DNA of 64,000 nucleotides from Burkholderiales bacterium Ga0077547 (lineage in GTDB: Bacteria > Pseudomonadota > Gammaproteobacteria > Burkholderiales > Burkholderiaceae_C), in the NCBI GenBank assembly GCA_001464195.1, contig LNEY01000019.1:112056-176055 (forward strand), read 5' to 3'. Under the pieces are notes generated by a model. It had not been told where the DNA came from. It did no database searches and saw only the letters and a program-made list of their open reading frames with translations. The position numbers were made by a program, and so were the translations under genes. Shown here piece after piece: positions 20,306 through 30,158 of the stretch (position 1 is the stretch's first letter; each line of letters begins with the position of its first letter).

Positions 20306-20863
20306 TCAGTCGTCGTCGGCGTCTTCATCGGGCAGGTCGGGCGGACCGGCCCACACCTGCTGCGCCTGGCCAGGCCGGTGACGCGAGCGCTTCGCGGAAT
20401 TGAGTCGCTGGTCGGCCAACGCCAGCAGATCGCGGGCACGCCACGCAGCGTGATCGGGCCGTGCTGCCACGCCAATGCAGACATCCATGGTGGCAATGTC
20501 CGGGTGCACATCGTGCGCGCGACCCACCAGGCTGCGGATGCCCCAGGCAAACTGCGTGGCGGTGACCAGCGAGGTGCCTGGCAGCAACAAAACGAACTGA
20601 TCGCCGCCAAGCCTCGCGACGGTATCGCCCGGGCGCGCCGAGCGCTGCAATGTCGCTGCCAGCGCGACCAATGCACGATCGCCGCTGTCGCGACCGCGTT
20701 CCATGTTGATGAGAAACAGGTTGTCCAGGTCCACCAGCAGCAACGACAGCGCTTGCCGCTCGGTCTGCGCAGCGTCCGCCGCTTCGCTCAGGCGATCGAG
20801 AAAAAACGCCCGGTGATGCAAGCCCGTCAGCTCGTCGAGAAACAGCGGCGCGGTGTTCACCAT
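20306..20863 (-). CDS. GGDEF-domain protein with altered signature (GGDQF)
   Basis: 185 aa, essentially one GGDEF domain. GGDEF domains make cyclic di-GMP from two GTP. Seen here are the opening DELTGLHHRAFFLDRL, the metal-site strand LLLVDLDNLFLIN, an allosteric-site-like RPGD (77-80) five residues before the signature, and the signature itself as GGDQF (86-90) instead of GG(D/E)EF. Replacement of the fourth-position Glu by Gln may weaken catalysis, so it may act as a c-di-GMP or GTP sensor. No sensory domain or membrane segment precedes it. The C-terminus ends in an acidic PDLPDEDADDD tail. It is convergent with the 93-aa gene. Confidence 0.8.
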   Translation of the reverse strand: MVNTAPLFLDELTGLHHRAFFLDRLSEAADAAQTERQALSLLLVDLDNLFLINMERGRDSGDRALVALAATLQRSARPGDTVARLGGDQFVLLLPGTSLVTATQFAWGIRSLVGRAHDVHPDIATMDVCIGVAARPDHAAWRARDLLALADQRLNSAKRSRHRPGQAQQVWAGPPDLPDEDADDD

Positions 20864-20892
20864 GCGCCGACTTTATCGCCAGGAAGCCACCC

Positions 20893-21495
20893 TCAGAACC
20901 GGTTGATCAGAGACCCCGCACCGGATGAACTGGGTGCCGGAATTGGCGAGGACAGGCGCTGCGCGCGCTCGACATCGGTGTACGACAGGGTGGCATCGCC
21001 GAGTGCCGGCTGACGGTAGATCAGTTTCATGCCGCCAGCAAAGTCCCAGTCGAAGCTGCCCCGAGGTGCAAACCGCGCCGCGAATGCAGGGAAAGGACGG
21101 CGGGCGCCATCGGCAGTGCTCGGCAGGCCGTACTTGCTCACCAGCAACTGACGCAACGCCTCGTTCTCCTGGCCATACGCCTTGAGGACAAACTGCGCAC
21201 TCACCAGCCCAGCCGCATCGCTCACCACCGTCAAGCGCTGTAAGGCAGGTACGCCCGCCTGACGGGTGTCGAAATTCAGGGAGCCATCGGCGCGTTGTCC
21301 CAGCGGTACGGCCCCCGCCTTCAGCGCTGCCATGACAAAGGCTTCGGTCGCAGCACCCTTGAGGCGCACGCCGTACAGCGTCAGCTCGCCGGGCACGGGC
21401 GAGGCCTGCCCCAACGTGACGACAGGAACACCAAGCCACAGCCCGGCAGCGATCAGGCCACCGAGCGCTCGGCGGTCTATCAGGGGACGGCTCAT
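20893..21495 (-). CDS. Putative exported protein of unknown function
   Basis: 200 aa from ATG 21495; ATG 21528 is possible, but the later start leads straight into a signal-like region. The N-terminus MSRPLIDRRALGGLIAAGLWLGVPVVTLGQA looks like a signal peptide cleaved after an Ala. The mature part (ELTLYGVRLKGAATEAFVMAAL, LNFDTRQAGVPALQRLTVV, YGQENEALRQLLVSKYGLP, DWDFAGGMKLIYRQPALGDATLSYTDVE) alternates strands and helices. The stretch on YGLP and the closing beta pair resembles small periplasmic proteins that compare measured and reference values, but I recognise no named family. It lies 29 bp upstream of the GGDQF gene on the same strand and may share an operon with it. Confidence 0.65.
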   Translation of the reverse strand: MSRPLIDRRALGGLIAAGLWLGVPVVTLGQASPVPGELTLYGVRLKGAATEAFVMAALKAGAVPLGQRADGSLNFDTRQAGVPALQRLTVVSDAAGLVSAQFVLKAYGQENEALRQLLVSKYGLPSTADGARRPFPAFAARFAPRGSFDWDFAGGMKLIYRQPALGDATLSYTDVERAQRLSSPIPAPSSSGAGSLINRF

Positions 21496-21658
21496 CGCCT
21501 GCACTGGACGCGTTCTCGCGCCCACCAATGCGGCCGACCCATTGGGTACGACGGGAAAGTGCCGATATCAACCAAACCGAAGCCCCCCATGCTGCTCAGC
21601 AGCTCATTTTCGATGTCGACGCACCTGGTGCGACCTCAGCCATGATGATCGCTTTCCG

Positions 21659-22747
21659 ATGAAGCTGCGCCTGGCCTTTCGGCAGCGCAGTGCCGAGTCG
21701 AACGAATTCGACGCCAGCCATGAAAAAGCCTGCGTTGCCGAGTCGTTGGTGCGCAGCGCCTCTCGCCTGCTGGAACAGCGCAACGACCGCGACATCATCC
21801 AGCGGGTCTGCGAGGCGCTGACGCTGGCGACACCCCATGTGCGCCTGGCCTGGACCTGGTTCGGCCCGGTCGAGACGCCGCGCATCGTGCCGCAGATCGT
21901 CGTCGGGCCCGCCTCGGCCTACGCCCACAAACTGGAGATCGACCGCAGCTTCCTGACCGAGATCGGACCGGCCTTTCGCACGCTGGCGGGCAAGCGGGTC
22001 GAGCCCTTCAACGTCTCCCGGATGTCGCTGTACGGCCCGTGGCGCGAAGCGGCAGCGGTGCATGGCATCCGCAGTGCGGTGTCGCTGCCGCTGGCCTCGA
22101 CGGTCAATGCCGACCGGGGCCTGCTGGCGCTGTACGCCGATGTGCCCGACTACTTTCATCAGGTCGGCATCGGGCTGTTCGAAGCCCTGGCCGACATGTT
22201 CAGCTCGGTGCTGTCGGTCGCGGCCGAGCGCGCCCAATTGCAGGAGGCTGCCTACTCCGACGCCTTGACCGGACTGCTGAACCGGCATGCGGTCGACGTG
22301 GTCACGCGACCGATTCTGCGCAGCAGTCCACTCGATCCACAGGCGGCGGTGCTGATGATCGACATCGATCATTTCAAACGCGTCAACGACGATCATGGAC
22401 ACGCTTGTGGCGACCAGCTGTTGCGCGACATCGCCGCCCTGCTGCGCCGCGAGCTGCGCAAAGGCGACAACGTGCTGCGCTGGGGTGGTGAGGAGTTCAT
22501 GGTCTGTCTGGCAGCGACCGATGCCGCGTCGGCCATGCTGGTGGCACACAAGATGCGCGAGGCGGTGGCGCGGCACCGCCACCTCCTGCCCGACGGCAGG
22601 TCGCTGACAGCGACGGTGTCGAGCGGCGTAGCCGCTCTCGAGATCGGCGAACCGTTCTTCGTCACCGTCGAACGCGCCGATGGCGCGCTGTATCAGGCCA
22701 AACGGCAGGGTCGCAACCGGGTGTGTGTGGCCAGCGGCACCGACTGA
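21659..22747 (+). CDS. GAF-like sensor plus GGDEF diguanylate cyclase
   Basis: 362 aa from ATG 21659; the upstream open frame is not protein-like. The first about 190 residues form a GAF-like sensory domain (RDIIQRVCEALTLATPHVRLAWTW, SAVSLPLASTVNADRGLLALYAD). The GGDEF domain follows: YSDALTGLLNRHA, VLMIDIDHFKRVND, an RKGD inhibitory site at 267-270 and an intact GGEEF at 276-280 with the correct five-residue spacing. It should be an active, product-inhibited soluble diguanylate cyclase controlled by a small ligand or redox state (inference). It is divergent from the putative exported protein and convergent with the 96-aa gene. Confidence 0.9.
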   Translation: MKLRLAFRQRSAESNEFDASHEKACVAESLVRSASRLLEQRNDRDIIQRVCEALTLATPHVRLAWTWFGPVETPRIVPQIVVGPASAYAHKLEIDRSFLTEIGPAFRTLAGKRVEPFNVSRMSLYGPWREAAAVHGIRSAVSLPLASTVNADRGLLALYADVPDYFHQVGIGLFEALADMFSSVLSVAAERAQLQEAAYSDALTGLLNRHAVDVVTRPILRSSPLDPQAAVLMIDIDHFKRVNDDHGHACGDQLLRDIAALLRRELRKGDNVLRWGGEEFMVCLAATDAASAMLVAHKMREAVARHRHLLPDGRSLTATVSSGVAALEIGEPFFVTVERADGALYQAKRQGRNRVCVASGTD

Positions 22748-22751
22748 TTCT

Positions 22752-23042
22752 TCAGTCGGCTCCCGCGAGACCTTCAAAGATCGCCGCGGTGGTGTTGACC
22801 GCATGGGTGGCGATCTGGGCGTGATTGGCTGCGATGACATGCAGCGGGTAGGTGCCCGACACCACGCCACGGAACCACACTTCGGCGCCCACGACTTCGG
22901 GCGCCAGCCCCTCGACAGCAGCCACCAGCGCGTCTGCCAGCGTCGGCAGCTCGGCGTCGGCATACAGGGTCTCGCCTTCATCGGTGACCCGGTAGTCAAA
23001 CTGGCCGCTGGGTGGGGTGTCAATTTCGATGCGAACGATCAT
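22752..23042 (-). CDS. Small protein of unknown function
   Basis: 96 aa from ATG 23042; the frame is open to 23255, but the upstream residues are low in coding character. It begins with MIVRIEIDTPPSGQFDYRVTDEGETLY, a two- or three-strand sheet, followed by LPTLADALVAAVEGLAPEVVGAEVWFRGVVSGTYPLHVI and the helix NHAQIATHAVNTTAAIFEGL. No signal peptide or membrane helix is present. Codon use is like its neighbours, so it is probably a real gene. It ends 4 bp from the stop of the diguanylate cyclase gene and is divergent from the large hybrid kinase. No named family is recognised. Confidence 0.6.
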   Translation of the reverse strand: MIVRIEIDTPPSGQFDYRVTDEGETLYADAELPTLADALVAAVEGLAPEVVGAEVWFRGVVSGTYPLHVIAANHAQIATHAVNTTAAIFEGLAGAD

Positions 23043-23215
23043 GGGTGGATCCTGACACATGGACAAATGAGGTTGGCCCACCTCGAAGCATGAACTCGGG
23101 CAGCCGGCGCGTCCCAGGATCCCTGCGATCGAGGGGGGATGCAGCGGCTTGCCTTCTTCTCCTACACTGCCTCGGGATTCGGATTCGACGGCACATTTCA
23201 CCGGGGAGGCGATGG

Positions 23216-26200
23216 ATGCTACCGACTGCGGAGGAAGCCAAGCGCATTGCCGCACTGCGTTCCTACGGTGTGCTCGACACCCCCGCTGAGCCCGAGTTCG
23301 ACCGCCTCACACAGCTGCTCGCGCACCTCTGCGAAGCGCCCATCGCGCTGATCAGCCTGGTGGACGGTGAGCGGCAGTGGTTCAAATCGGTGCACGGCAT
23401 CGCCTGGACCGAGACAGACCGGGCCGTGTCAATCTGCTCGCACGCCATCGAGCAGCAGGTGCTCTGCGTGATCGAGGACATGCAGGCCGACACACGTTTC
23501 TGCGACCACCCGCTCGTTGTCGGAGAGCCGCATCTGCGCTTCTATGCCGGCATGCCATTGGTGACACCGGACGGCCATGCGCTGGGCGCGGTCGCGGTGC
23601 TCGATCAAGTACCGCGGCACCTGAACAGCGTGCAGATCGAGGCCTTGCAGACCCTGGCGTTGCAGGTGATGGCGCAGATCGAATCTCACCGCCAGCGGGC
23701 CTTGTTGACGCAGGCGATGCAGGCGCGTGAACGCAGCCACGCGGCACTGCACGACAGTGACGCGAGCTGGCGGCGCCTCTTTGCATCCAGCGCCACCGGC
23801 ATCGTCTCGGCCGGTGCCGATGGGCGATACCTCAGCGCCAACCCGGCGTTCTGCGCGCTGGTGGGGCGCAGCGAAGAGGAATTGCAGGGCGTGGAGATCT
23901 TGGCGTTCACCCATCCCGAAGACATCGCACCGTGCGCCCTGGAAATTCATCGGCTGCTGGCCGGCGAGGTCGACAGCTTCAGCATCGACAAGCGTTATCT
24001 GCGTCCGGATGGCGAGGCGATCTGGGCCCGTGCCACCGTGTCGCAGATGCAGGCAGCAGCCGTTGCGGGTGAGGCACGGCTGGTCGCGGTGGTGACAGAC
24101 ATCAACGATCAGAAGCTCGCGCAGCTGAAGCTGCAGCAAAGCCACCGGTTGATCGGACTGGCGGGGCGCATGGCCGGCCTGGGCGGCTGGGCCATCGATG
24201 CCGCGACCGACACCTCGGCCCCCGTGGTGCGCTGGTCGGACGAGCTGCGCGCCATCCTCGACTGCGCCCCCGAACACTCACCTCAGCTGGAGATGAGCCT
24301 GAACTGGTACCCCTCGCCTTCGCGCGAGGCCCTCAGCCAGGCCCTCGACGCGGCCTTTGCGCACGGCACGCCGTTCGATCTCGAATTGCAGCTGGTCACG
24401 ATCCTGGGGCGGCCGCTCGATGTCCGGGTGATCGGTGAAGCGGTGCGGGACGACACGCAACGGGTGGTGCGCGTGCAAGGTGCGCTGCTCGACCAGACAC
24501 AGCAGAAATGCATCGAGCGCACATTGCGCGAGAGCGAAGAGCGTTTTCGCAACGTCGCACGCGCCACCGCCGACGCGGTCTGGGACTGGACGCTGAGCGA
24601 TGACGCGATGTGGTGGAGCGATGGCATGCAGGTGCTGTTCGGCCATGCGTTGGACACCCTGGAGCCCGACAGCCGGTCGTGGACACGCCGCATCCACACC
24701 GACGACCTGCAGCGCGTCCTCGACAGCATCCACGGTGTCATCGATGGTGGCGGCGAACACTGGAGCGCGGAGTACCGATTCCAGCGCCACGACGGCGATT
24801 TCGCCGTCGTCTCAGACCGGGGCTTTGTCATCCGCGACAGCAAAGGCAGCGCGGTGCGCATGGTCGGCGGCATGACCGACCTGACCGAGCAGCGGCAGAA
24901 CGAGTCCCGCCTGCGGCAACAGGCGGCGCTCCTCGATGAAACGGAGGATTCGATCGTGGTGCGCGATCTGGACGACCGCATCAGCTACTGGAGCCGCGGC
25001 GCCGAGCGCATGTTCGGCTGGAGCGCTGCGGAAGCGGTCGGTCGACGCCTGTCGGAGCTGAGCCTAGTGAACGGCTCGGGCGCCGACGCCGCGCGCGCGG
25101 TCCTGCTGAGCACAGGGCGGTACGCCGCCACCTTCAGACAGCGTTGCAAGGATGGCCGCTGGGTCACCGTCGAAGGCCGATGGACACTGGTGCGTGATGC
25201 CCAGGGCCAGCCCAGCGCGATCTTCGGCGTCGGCACCGACGTCACCGCACGGCTCGAGCTCGAAGCTCAGCTGCAGCAGGCGCGGCGACTCGAAGCCATC
25301 GGTCAGCTGACGGGCGGCGTTGCCCACGATTTCAACAACCTGCTGACGGTGATCCTCGGCAACGCCGACTTGCTGGCCGAGCAACTGGCGGATCAACCCC
25401 TGCTGCTGCCGCTCGCCGAGATGACCCGCACCGCCGCCGAGCGCGGTGCCGAACTGACGCAGCGCTTGCTGGCGTTCGCGCGCCGTCAGGCACTGCAGCC
25501 GCAATCGGTGGATGCGCATCAGCTGTTGGCCAACATGGATGCCCTGCTGCGTCGCACGCTGCCGGCCAACATCGAACTCGAGCTGGTGCGCGGTGCCGGC
25601 CTGTGGCCCGCGCTGGTCGACCCGTCACAACTCGAAGCCGCGGTGCTGAACCTGGTCATCAATGCACGCGATGCCATGCCGCCGGGCGGCAAGATCACAC
25701 TGGAAACGTCGAACGCCTGGATCGATCAGCACTACGCCGAGCGCCATCCCGACGTGGCGCCCGGTCAGTACGTGCTGCTGTCGGTGTCGGACACAGGCGG
25801 TGGGATGAGCCCCGAGCACCTGGCGCGCGTCTTTGAGCCGTTCTTCACCACCAAGGGCGTTGGCAAAGGCACCGGACTCGGGTTGAGCATGGTGTACGGC
25901 TTCCTCAAGCAGTCCCGAGGTCACGTGAAGCTGTATTCCGAGCCCGGACACGGCACCACGGCACGGCTTTACCTGCCACGCGCAGAGGGACCGCCCGAAG
26001 CGCCGCCCGCGGTGGTCCGCACCGAACACGACTTTCGTGGCACGGCCAGCCTGCTGGTGGTCGAAGACGATCCACTGGTGTTGCGCCACGCACGAGACGT
26101 GCTGGTCGGGCTGGGCTACCGCGTGACTGTGGCTGAAACCGGCATGGCAGCGCTGGCCATCCTTCGTGAGCGCAGCGACTTCGACCTGCTGTTCACCGAC

Positions 26201-26419
26201 GTGGTCATGCCCGGTGGCCTCAACGGGCGAGAGCTCGCCGAGCAGGCCATGGCGATGAACCCCGCGCTGCAGGTGCTTTACACCTCCGGTTACACCGAGA
26301 ACGCCATCGTTCACCATGGCCGGCTCGACCGCGGCGTGCACCTGCTGCCCAAACCGTACCGCAGCATCGACCTCGCGCGCAAGGTGCACACGGTGCTGAA
26401 AACGCGCTTGCGGACATGA
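23216..26419 (+). CDS. Soluble hybrid histidine kinase: GAF, several PAS, HisKA, HATPase, receiver
   Basis: 1067 aa from ATG 23216, preceded by GGGGAGG; longer in-frame extensions are not protein-like. Order: GAF (about 1-160; the [17 protein letters not shown] type seen in many sensors), PAS (about 180-300), PAS-like (315-430), PAS (440-560), PAS (565-680), HisKA with phospho-His704 in [11 protein letters not shown], HATPase ([32 protein letters not shown]) and a receiver (about 945-1065) with probable phospho-Asp995 in [14 protein letters not shown]. No membrane segment is seen, so it senses cytosolic signals. It overlaps the following single-receiver gene by 4 bp, which suggests a phosphorelay pair. 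Confidence 0.92.
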   Translation: MLPTAEEAKRIAALRSYGVLDTPAEPEFDRLTQLLAHLCEAPIALISLVDGERQWFKSVHGIAWTETDRAVSICSHAIEQQVLCVIEDMQADTRFCDHPLVVGEPHLRFYAGMPLVTPDGHALGAVAVLDQVPRHLNSVQIEALQTLALQVMAQIESHRQRALLTQAMQARERSHAALHDSDASWRRLFASSATGIVSAGADGRYLSANPAFCALVGRSEEELQGVEILAFTHPEDIAPCALEIHRLLAGEVDSFSIDKRYLRPDGEAIWARATVSQMQAAAVAGEARLVAVVTDINDQKLAQLKLQQSHRLIGLAGRMAGLGGWAIDAATDTSAPVVRWSDELRAILDCAPEHSPQLEMSLNWYPSPSREALSQALDAAFAHGTPFDLELQLVTILGRPLDVRVIGEAVRDDTQRVVRVQGALLDQTQQKCIERTLRESEERFRNVARATADAVWDWTLSDDAMWWSDGMQVLFGHALDTLEPDSRSWTRRIHTDDLQRVLDSIHGVIDGGGEHWSAEYRFQRHDGDFAVVSDRGFVIRDSKGSAVRMVGGMTDLTEQRQNESRLRQQAALLDETEDSIVVRDLDDRISYWSRGAERMFGWSAAEAVGRRLSELSLVNGSGADAARAVLLSTGRYAATFRQRCKDGRWVTVEGRWTLVRDAQGQPSAIFGVGTDVTARLELEAQLQQARRLEAIGQLTGGVAHDFNNLLTVILGNADLLAEQLADQPLLLPLAEMTRTAAERGAELTQRLLAFARRQALQPQSVDAHQLLANMDALLRRTLPANIELELVRGAGLWPALVDPSQLEAAVLNLVINARDAMPPGGKITLETSNAWIDQHYAERHPDVAPGQYVLLSVSDTGGGMSPEHLARVFEPFFTTKGVGKGTGLGLSMVYGFLKQSRGHVKLYSEPGHGTTARLYLPRAEGPPEAPPAVVRTEHDFRGTASLLVVEDDPLVLRHARDVLVGLGYRVTVAETGMAALAILRERSDFDLLFTDVVMPGGLNGRELAEQAMAMNPALQVLYTSGYTENAIVHHGRLDRGVHLLPKPYRSIDLARKVHTVLKTRLRT

Positions 26420-26790
26420 GCCCGACTGACCCGCGGCGACTGTTGATCCTCGACGACGATGCGCTGGTCGGCTTGCTCGTCGAGTCGGTCGGCCGACTGG
26501 CCGGGGTTGCGACCTGCCTGACGCGCACGGCCGACGAGTTCTACGCCGCCGCGGACCAGTGGCACCCGACCCATGTCGTGCTGGACCTGACCATGCCCGA
26601 GACCAGCGGAGAAGAGGTGCTCGGCGAGCTGGCGAGCCGCGGCTGCACTGCCCGCATCATCGTCGCGAGCGGCGCTGAGGCAGAGCGGCTCGACCGCGCC
26701 GTGGCGCAGGCCCGAGCTGGCGGGCTCGATGTGGCTGGCGCACTGCCAAAGCCGTTTGCAGCGGCGGCGCTGCGCGCCCTGCTGGCGTGA
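26416..26790 (+). CDS. Single-domain response regulator (receiver only)
   Basis: 124 aa receiver with no output domain. It has the acidic start LLILDDDALVG, probable phospho-Asp57 in VVLDLTMPETSGEE, a Ser in IIVASGAEAE at the switch position and LPKPFAAAALRALLA carrying the conserved Lys-Pro. The start codon overlaps the stop of the hybrid kinase (ATGA), so the two are translationally coupled. It may act as the phosphate acceptor of that kinase and signal by protein contact. Any effector would have to lie outside this pair. Confidence 0.88.
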   Translation: MSPTDPRRLLILDDDALVGLLVESVGRLAGVATCLTRTADEFYAAADQWHPTHVVLDLTMPETSGEEVLGELASRGCTARIIVASGAEAERLDRAVAQARAGGLDVAGALPKPFAAAALRALLA

Positions 26791-26979
26791 CGGAACGATC
26801 AAGCGCTGAGCGGGCCACAGGCCATGTGGTCGCGTCTGGCCGAGTTGTGCCTAGCGAGTCGGTGTCGATCTGACTTCCCCCTTGTCGGGGAAAGACACGG
26901 CATGGCGCTTGCATGGACAATCCCCTGCCGCGGGACGATTTCATCGCCCGGCGCGGGCAACACGACTCCCCTGCTTGCC

Positions 26980-27267
26980 ATGACCACACGCAAGACCAAG
27001 ACCGATAAAGCCACCGATTCCGCGCAGAAGCTGCGGCAGACACAGGCCGAGTATTCAGCGGCCCGACCGCCTGCAGAGCCTGGTGCCAAGACGATGATGT
27101 CCAGCTCGAAGATGTACGTCTGCCGCCGCTGTCAGGCCAACTTCAAGACCGGTGACGGTCGGCCCGATGTGCGCATGGCGGGTCTGGGTAAATGCAACCC
27201 CTGCCTCGCCTTGGCGGCGGCTGCCGCGGCCGCATCGGCAGCCTCACTGGACCCAGCATCGACTTGA
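26980..27267 (+). CDS. Small four-cysteine (zinc-ribbon-like) protein, paralogue A
   Basis: 95 aa from ATG 26980. A basic N-terminus (MTTRKTKTDKATDSAQK) leads to a conserved block, LRQTQAEYSAARP then MMSSSKMYVCRRCQANFKTG, with CxxC pairs C48/C51 and C72/C75 separated by 20 residues (GLGKCNPC). This spacing suits a small zinc ribbon. The C-terminus is an Ala-rich helix. A second copy lies 8.4 kb away at 35333-35626 with a nearly identical core. A tetrahedral zinc site and a nucleic-acid or protein-binding role are inferred; no named family is recognised. The following SDR may start at TTG overlapping this stop codon. Confidence 0.75.
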   Translation: MTTRKTKTDKATDSAQKLRQTQAEYSAARPPAEPGAKTMMSSSKMYVCRRCQANFKTGDGRPDVRMAGLGKCNPCLALAAAAAAASAASLDPAST

Positions 27268-28043
27268 GCGCAGCGCCCGACCCTGCGACGGCGGGCGGCG
27301 GCGAATGCGGTTTTCCCGGAGGGTTGGCGCTGGTCGTGGGCGCGCGAGGCGGTTTGGGCGCCGCCCTGTGTCGGACGATGCGCGCCCAATCGACATTCCA
27401 CCGGGTGTTGGCTGCAGGGCGACGATCCGGTGCAGCGAATCCCATGGACGCCGAGATCGATCTCGACCTGGAGATCACCGACGAATCCCAGATCGCCTCG
27501 GCGGCGGCGGTTGTCGGCCAGCTGATCGACCAGGGCATGCCGTTGCGCCTGGTGATCGACGCCACGGGCTTCCTGCACGGGCAGGGCATTGAACCCGAGA
27601 AGTCGTGGCGCCAGCTCGACGCGGCGCACATGGCACACGCCTTTGCCATCAACGCCATCGGCCCGGCGCTGCTGATGAAGCACTTCCTGCCGTTGCTGCC
27701 GCGATCAGGCAAGGCGGTGTTCGCCACCCTCTCAGCCAAGGTGGGCAGCATCGGCGACAACCGGCTGGGCGGCTGGTACAGCTACCGCGCGTCAAAGGCC
27801 GCGCTGAATCAGCTGGTGCGCACCGCAGCCATCGAGTTGGCGCGCCAGAAGCCGCAGGCCATCTGCGTCGCACTGCACCCCGGCACCGTCGACACGGCGC
27901 TGTCGTCCCGGTTCGCCAAGTCAGGCCTGGATGTGCAGCAACCTGACGAGGCAGCCGCTCGGCTGCTGACAGTGATTGACGGCCTGAGCGCGAAGGACAC
28001 CGGCGCGTTCTTCAATCACCGCGGCGAAACGCTGCCGTGGTGA
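27264..28043 (+). CDS. Short-chain dehydrogenase/reductase
   Basis: 259 aa if started at TTG 27264, which overlaps the upstream stop as TTGA; an ATG at 27192 inside the upstream gene is the alternative. It has the Rossmann motif LALVVGARGGLGAALCRTM, VIDATGFLHG, AINAIGPALLMKHFLP, a probable Ser in LSAKVGSIG, catalytic YSYRASKAALNQ and VALHPGTVDTAL. This resembles the C-factor (CsgA-like) SDR group, whose members use NAD(P) and act on varied alcohols or ketones. The substrate is unknown. The coupling to the four-cysteine protein is of interest because the two have no obvious relation. Confidence 0.82.
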   Translation: MSAAPDPATAGGGECGFPGGLALVVGARGGLGAALCRTMRAQSTFHRVLAAGRRSGAANPMDAEIDLDLEITDESQIASAAAVVGQLIDQGMPLRLVIDATGFLHGQGIEPEKSWRQLDAAHMAHAFAINAIGPALLMKHFLPLLPRSGKAVFATLSAKVGSIGDNRLGGWYSYRASKAALNQLVRTAAIELARQKPQAICVALHPGTVDTALSSRFAKSGLDVQQPDEAAARLLTVIDGLSAKDTGAFFNHRGETLPW

Positions 28044-28062
28044 GCCGCCCGTCAGGTGGCGA

Positions 28063-28836
28063 TCACTGCTCGACGAAGGCGCGCTCGATCACGTAGTCGC
28101 CGGGCTTCGAGGTGTTGCCTTCCTTGAAGTGGCGCACTTCCAGCATCGCCTTCAGGTCGCGCAGCATCTCGGGGCTGCCGCACAGCATGATGCGGTCGTG
28201 TTCGGGGTCGAGTGCGGGCAGGCCGAGGTCAGCGGTCAGCTTGCCGGTCTCGATCAGCGTGGTGATGCGGCCCTGGTTGACGAAGGGTTCACGGGTCACC
28301 GTCGGGTAGTACAGCAGCTGGCTGGACACCATCTCGCCCAGGAACTCGTGCACCGGCAGGTCTTCGTTGAGATAGCTGTGGTACGCCAGCTCCTTCACCT
28401 CGCGCACGCCGTGGATCAGCACGACCTTCTCGAAGCGCTCGTAAGTGTCGGGGTCGCGGATGATGCTGAGGAACGGCGCCACGCCGGTGCCGGTGCCGAT
28501 CAAATACAGCCGCTTGCCGGGCAGCAGGTAGTCGATCAGCAAGGTGCCGGTGGGCTTCTTGCCGACGATGACGGTGTCTCCCACCTGGATGTGCTGCAGC
28601 CGCGAGGTCAGCGGGCCGTCGGGCACCTTGATGCTCAGGAATTCGAGCGTGTCGTCGTGGTTCGGACTGACGATGCTGTACGCGCGCAGCAGGGGCTTGC
28701 CGTCGACGCGCAGGCCGATCATCGTGAAATGGCCGTTGCTGAAGCGCAGGCTCGGGTCGCGGGTGGTGGTGAAGCTGAACAGCCGATCGGTCCAGTGATG
28801 GACGCTCAGCACGCGCTCTTCGTTAAATGCACTCAT
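28063..28836 (-). CDS. fpr: Ferredoxin/flavodoxin-NADP+ reductase
   Basis: 257 aa from ATG 28836 (upstream open frame rejected). It is an FAD enzyme that moves electrons between NADPH and ferredoxin or flavodoxin. The FAD site is RAYSIVSPNHDDTLEF, the NADP site is LIGTGTGVAPFLSIIRD, and IMLCGSPEMLRDL plus the C-terminal YVIERAFVEQ are typical of the bacterial subclass I Fpr of proteobacteria. The length is exactly usual (about 257). It is divergent from gcdH with 125 bp between starts. Confidence 0.94.
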   Translation of the reverse strand: MSAFNEERVLSVHHWTDRLFSFTTTRDPSLRFSNGHFTMIGLRVDGKPLLRAYSIVSPNHDDTLEFLSIKVPDGPLTSRLQHIQVGDTVIVGKKPTGTLLIDYLLPGKRLYLIGTGTGVAPFLSIIRDPDTYERFEKVVLIHGVREVKELAYHSYLNEDLPVHEFLGEMVSSQLLYYPTVTREPFVNQGRITTLIETGKLTADLGLPALDPEHDRIMLCGSPEMLRDLKAMLEVRHFKEGNTSKPGDYVIERAFVEQ

Positions 28837-28961
28837 GGGTGGGGCCGGATCGATAAAACGCGTATTTTCCACGGCCCGGCCGCCGCGCGCAGCAAAGATC
28901 GACATGCGCTTTTCAAAGGCATGATGCGGGCCCACGGCGCCAGTCCACACGGAGCTTCCGC

Positions 28962-30152
28962 ATGAACCCTCCCCATTCCGCCCGCTTCGAGTGGGACGAC
29001 CCCTTGCTGCTGGGGGCACAACTGACCGACGATGAGCGCGCGGTGCGCGACGCCTCCGCCGCGTACTGCCAGCAGCGCCTGGCCCCGCGCGTGCTGGACG
29101 CCTTCCGCCACGAAACCACTGACGCCGAGATCTTCCGCGAGATGGGCGAGCTCGGTCTGCTGGGCATCGTGATCCCGCCCGAGTACGGCGGCGCCGGCAT
29201 GAATCACGTTTGCTACGGCCTGGTGGCGCGCGAGGTCGAGCGTGTCGACTCGGGCTACCGTTCGATGATGAGCGTGCAAAGCTCGCTGGTGATGCTGCCC
29301 ATCCACACCTTCGGAACCGAAGCGCAGAAGCAACGCTACCTGCCGAAGCTCGCCACCGGCGAATTGATCGGCTGCTTTGGTCTGACCGAGCCGGACCACG
29401 GCTCCGACCCGGGCAGCATGGTCACGCGGGCGCGCGGCGTTGCCGGTGGCTACCGGCTCCACGGATGCAAGACCTGGATCACCAACAGCCCGATCGCCGA
29501 TGTCTTCGTCGTCTGGGCGAAGGACGATGCCGGTGACATTCGCGGCTTCATCCTCGACCGGGGTGCAGACGGCCTGTCCACGCCGACCCTGCACGGCAAG
29601 GTCGGGCTGCGCGCCAGCGTAACCGGGCAGATCGTGATGGACCAAGTGTTCTGCCCCGAGGAAAACGCCCTCCCCGACATCCGCGGCCTGAAGGGTCCGT
29701 TCACCTGCCTGAACAGTGCGCGCTACGGCATCGCCTGGGGAACCCTGGGAGCCGCCGAGGACTGCTGGTTCCGCGCCCGCCAGTACGTGCTGGACCGGCA
29801 GCAGTTCGGCCGGCCGCTGGCGGCCAACCAGCTGATCCAGAAAAAGCTCGCCGACATGCAAACCGAGATCGCGCTCGGCCTGCAATCCTGCCTGCGGCTC
29901 GGCCGCATGAAGGACGAGGGCACCGCCGCGCCAGAGATCACCTCGATGCTCAAGCGCAACTCCTGCGGCAAGTCACTCGACATCGCCCGGATGGCGCGCG
30001 ACATGCTCGGCGGCAATGGCATCAGCGACGAGTACGGCATCGCGCGGCACCTGGTGAACCTCGAAGTGGTCAACACCTACGAGGGCACGCACGACATCCA
30101 CGCGCTGATCCTCGGGCGGGCCATGACCGGCATCGCCGCTTTTACCAACTGA
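28962..30152 (+). CDS. gcdH: Glutaryl-CoA dehydrogenase (acyl-CoA dehydrogenase family)
   Basis: 396 aa, the usual length. It oxidises and decarboxylates glutaryl-CoA to crotonyl-CoA, passing electrons to ETF, in lysine/tryptophan/aromatic breakdown. Specific signs are [18 protein letters not shown] near the start, [65 protein letters not shown] and the active-site region [20 protein letters not shown] with the catalytic Glu. The FEWDDPL start and [15 protein letters not shown] end distinguish GcdH from other acyl-CoA dehydrogenases. It is not next to a regulator or a CoA-transferase gene. The phosphoethanolamine transferase gene starts 7 bp after its stop. Confidence 0.95.
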   Translation: MNPPHSARFEWDDPLLLGAQLTDDERAVRDASAAYCQQRLAPRVLDAFRHETTDAEIFREMGELGLLGIVIPPEYGGAGMNHVCYGLVAREVERVDSGYRSMMSVQSSLVMLPIHTFGTEAQKQRYLPKLATGELIGCFGLTEPDHGSDPGSMVTRARGVAGGYRLHGCKTWITNSPIADVFVVWAKDDAGDIRGFILDRGADGLSTPTLHGKVGLRASVTGQIVMDQVFCPEENALPDIRGLKGPFTCLNSARYGIAWGTLGAAEDCWFRARQYVLDRQQFGRPLAANQLIQKKLADMQTEIALGLQSCLRLGRMKDEGTAAPEITSMLKRNSCGKSLDIARMARDMLGGNGISDEYGIARHLVNLEVVNTYEGTHDIHALILGRAMTGIAAFTN

Positions 30153-30158
30153 TCGATC

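Noticed and set aside
26871..26893. Small inverted repeat TTCCCC...GGGGAA between the receiver and four-cysteine genes
   Set aside because: Only a 6-bp stem and about 80 bp after the receiver stop; too weak to call a terminator or an RNA element.
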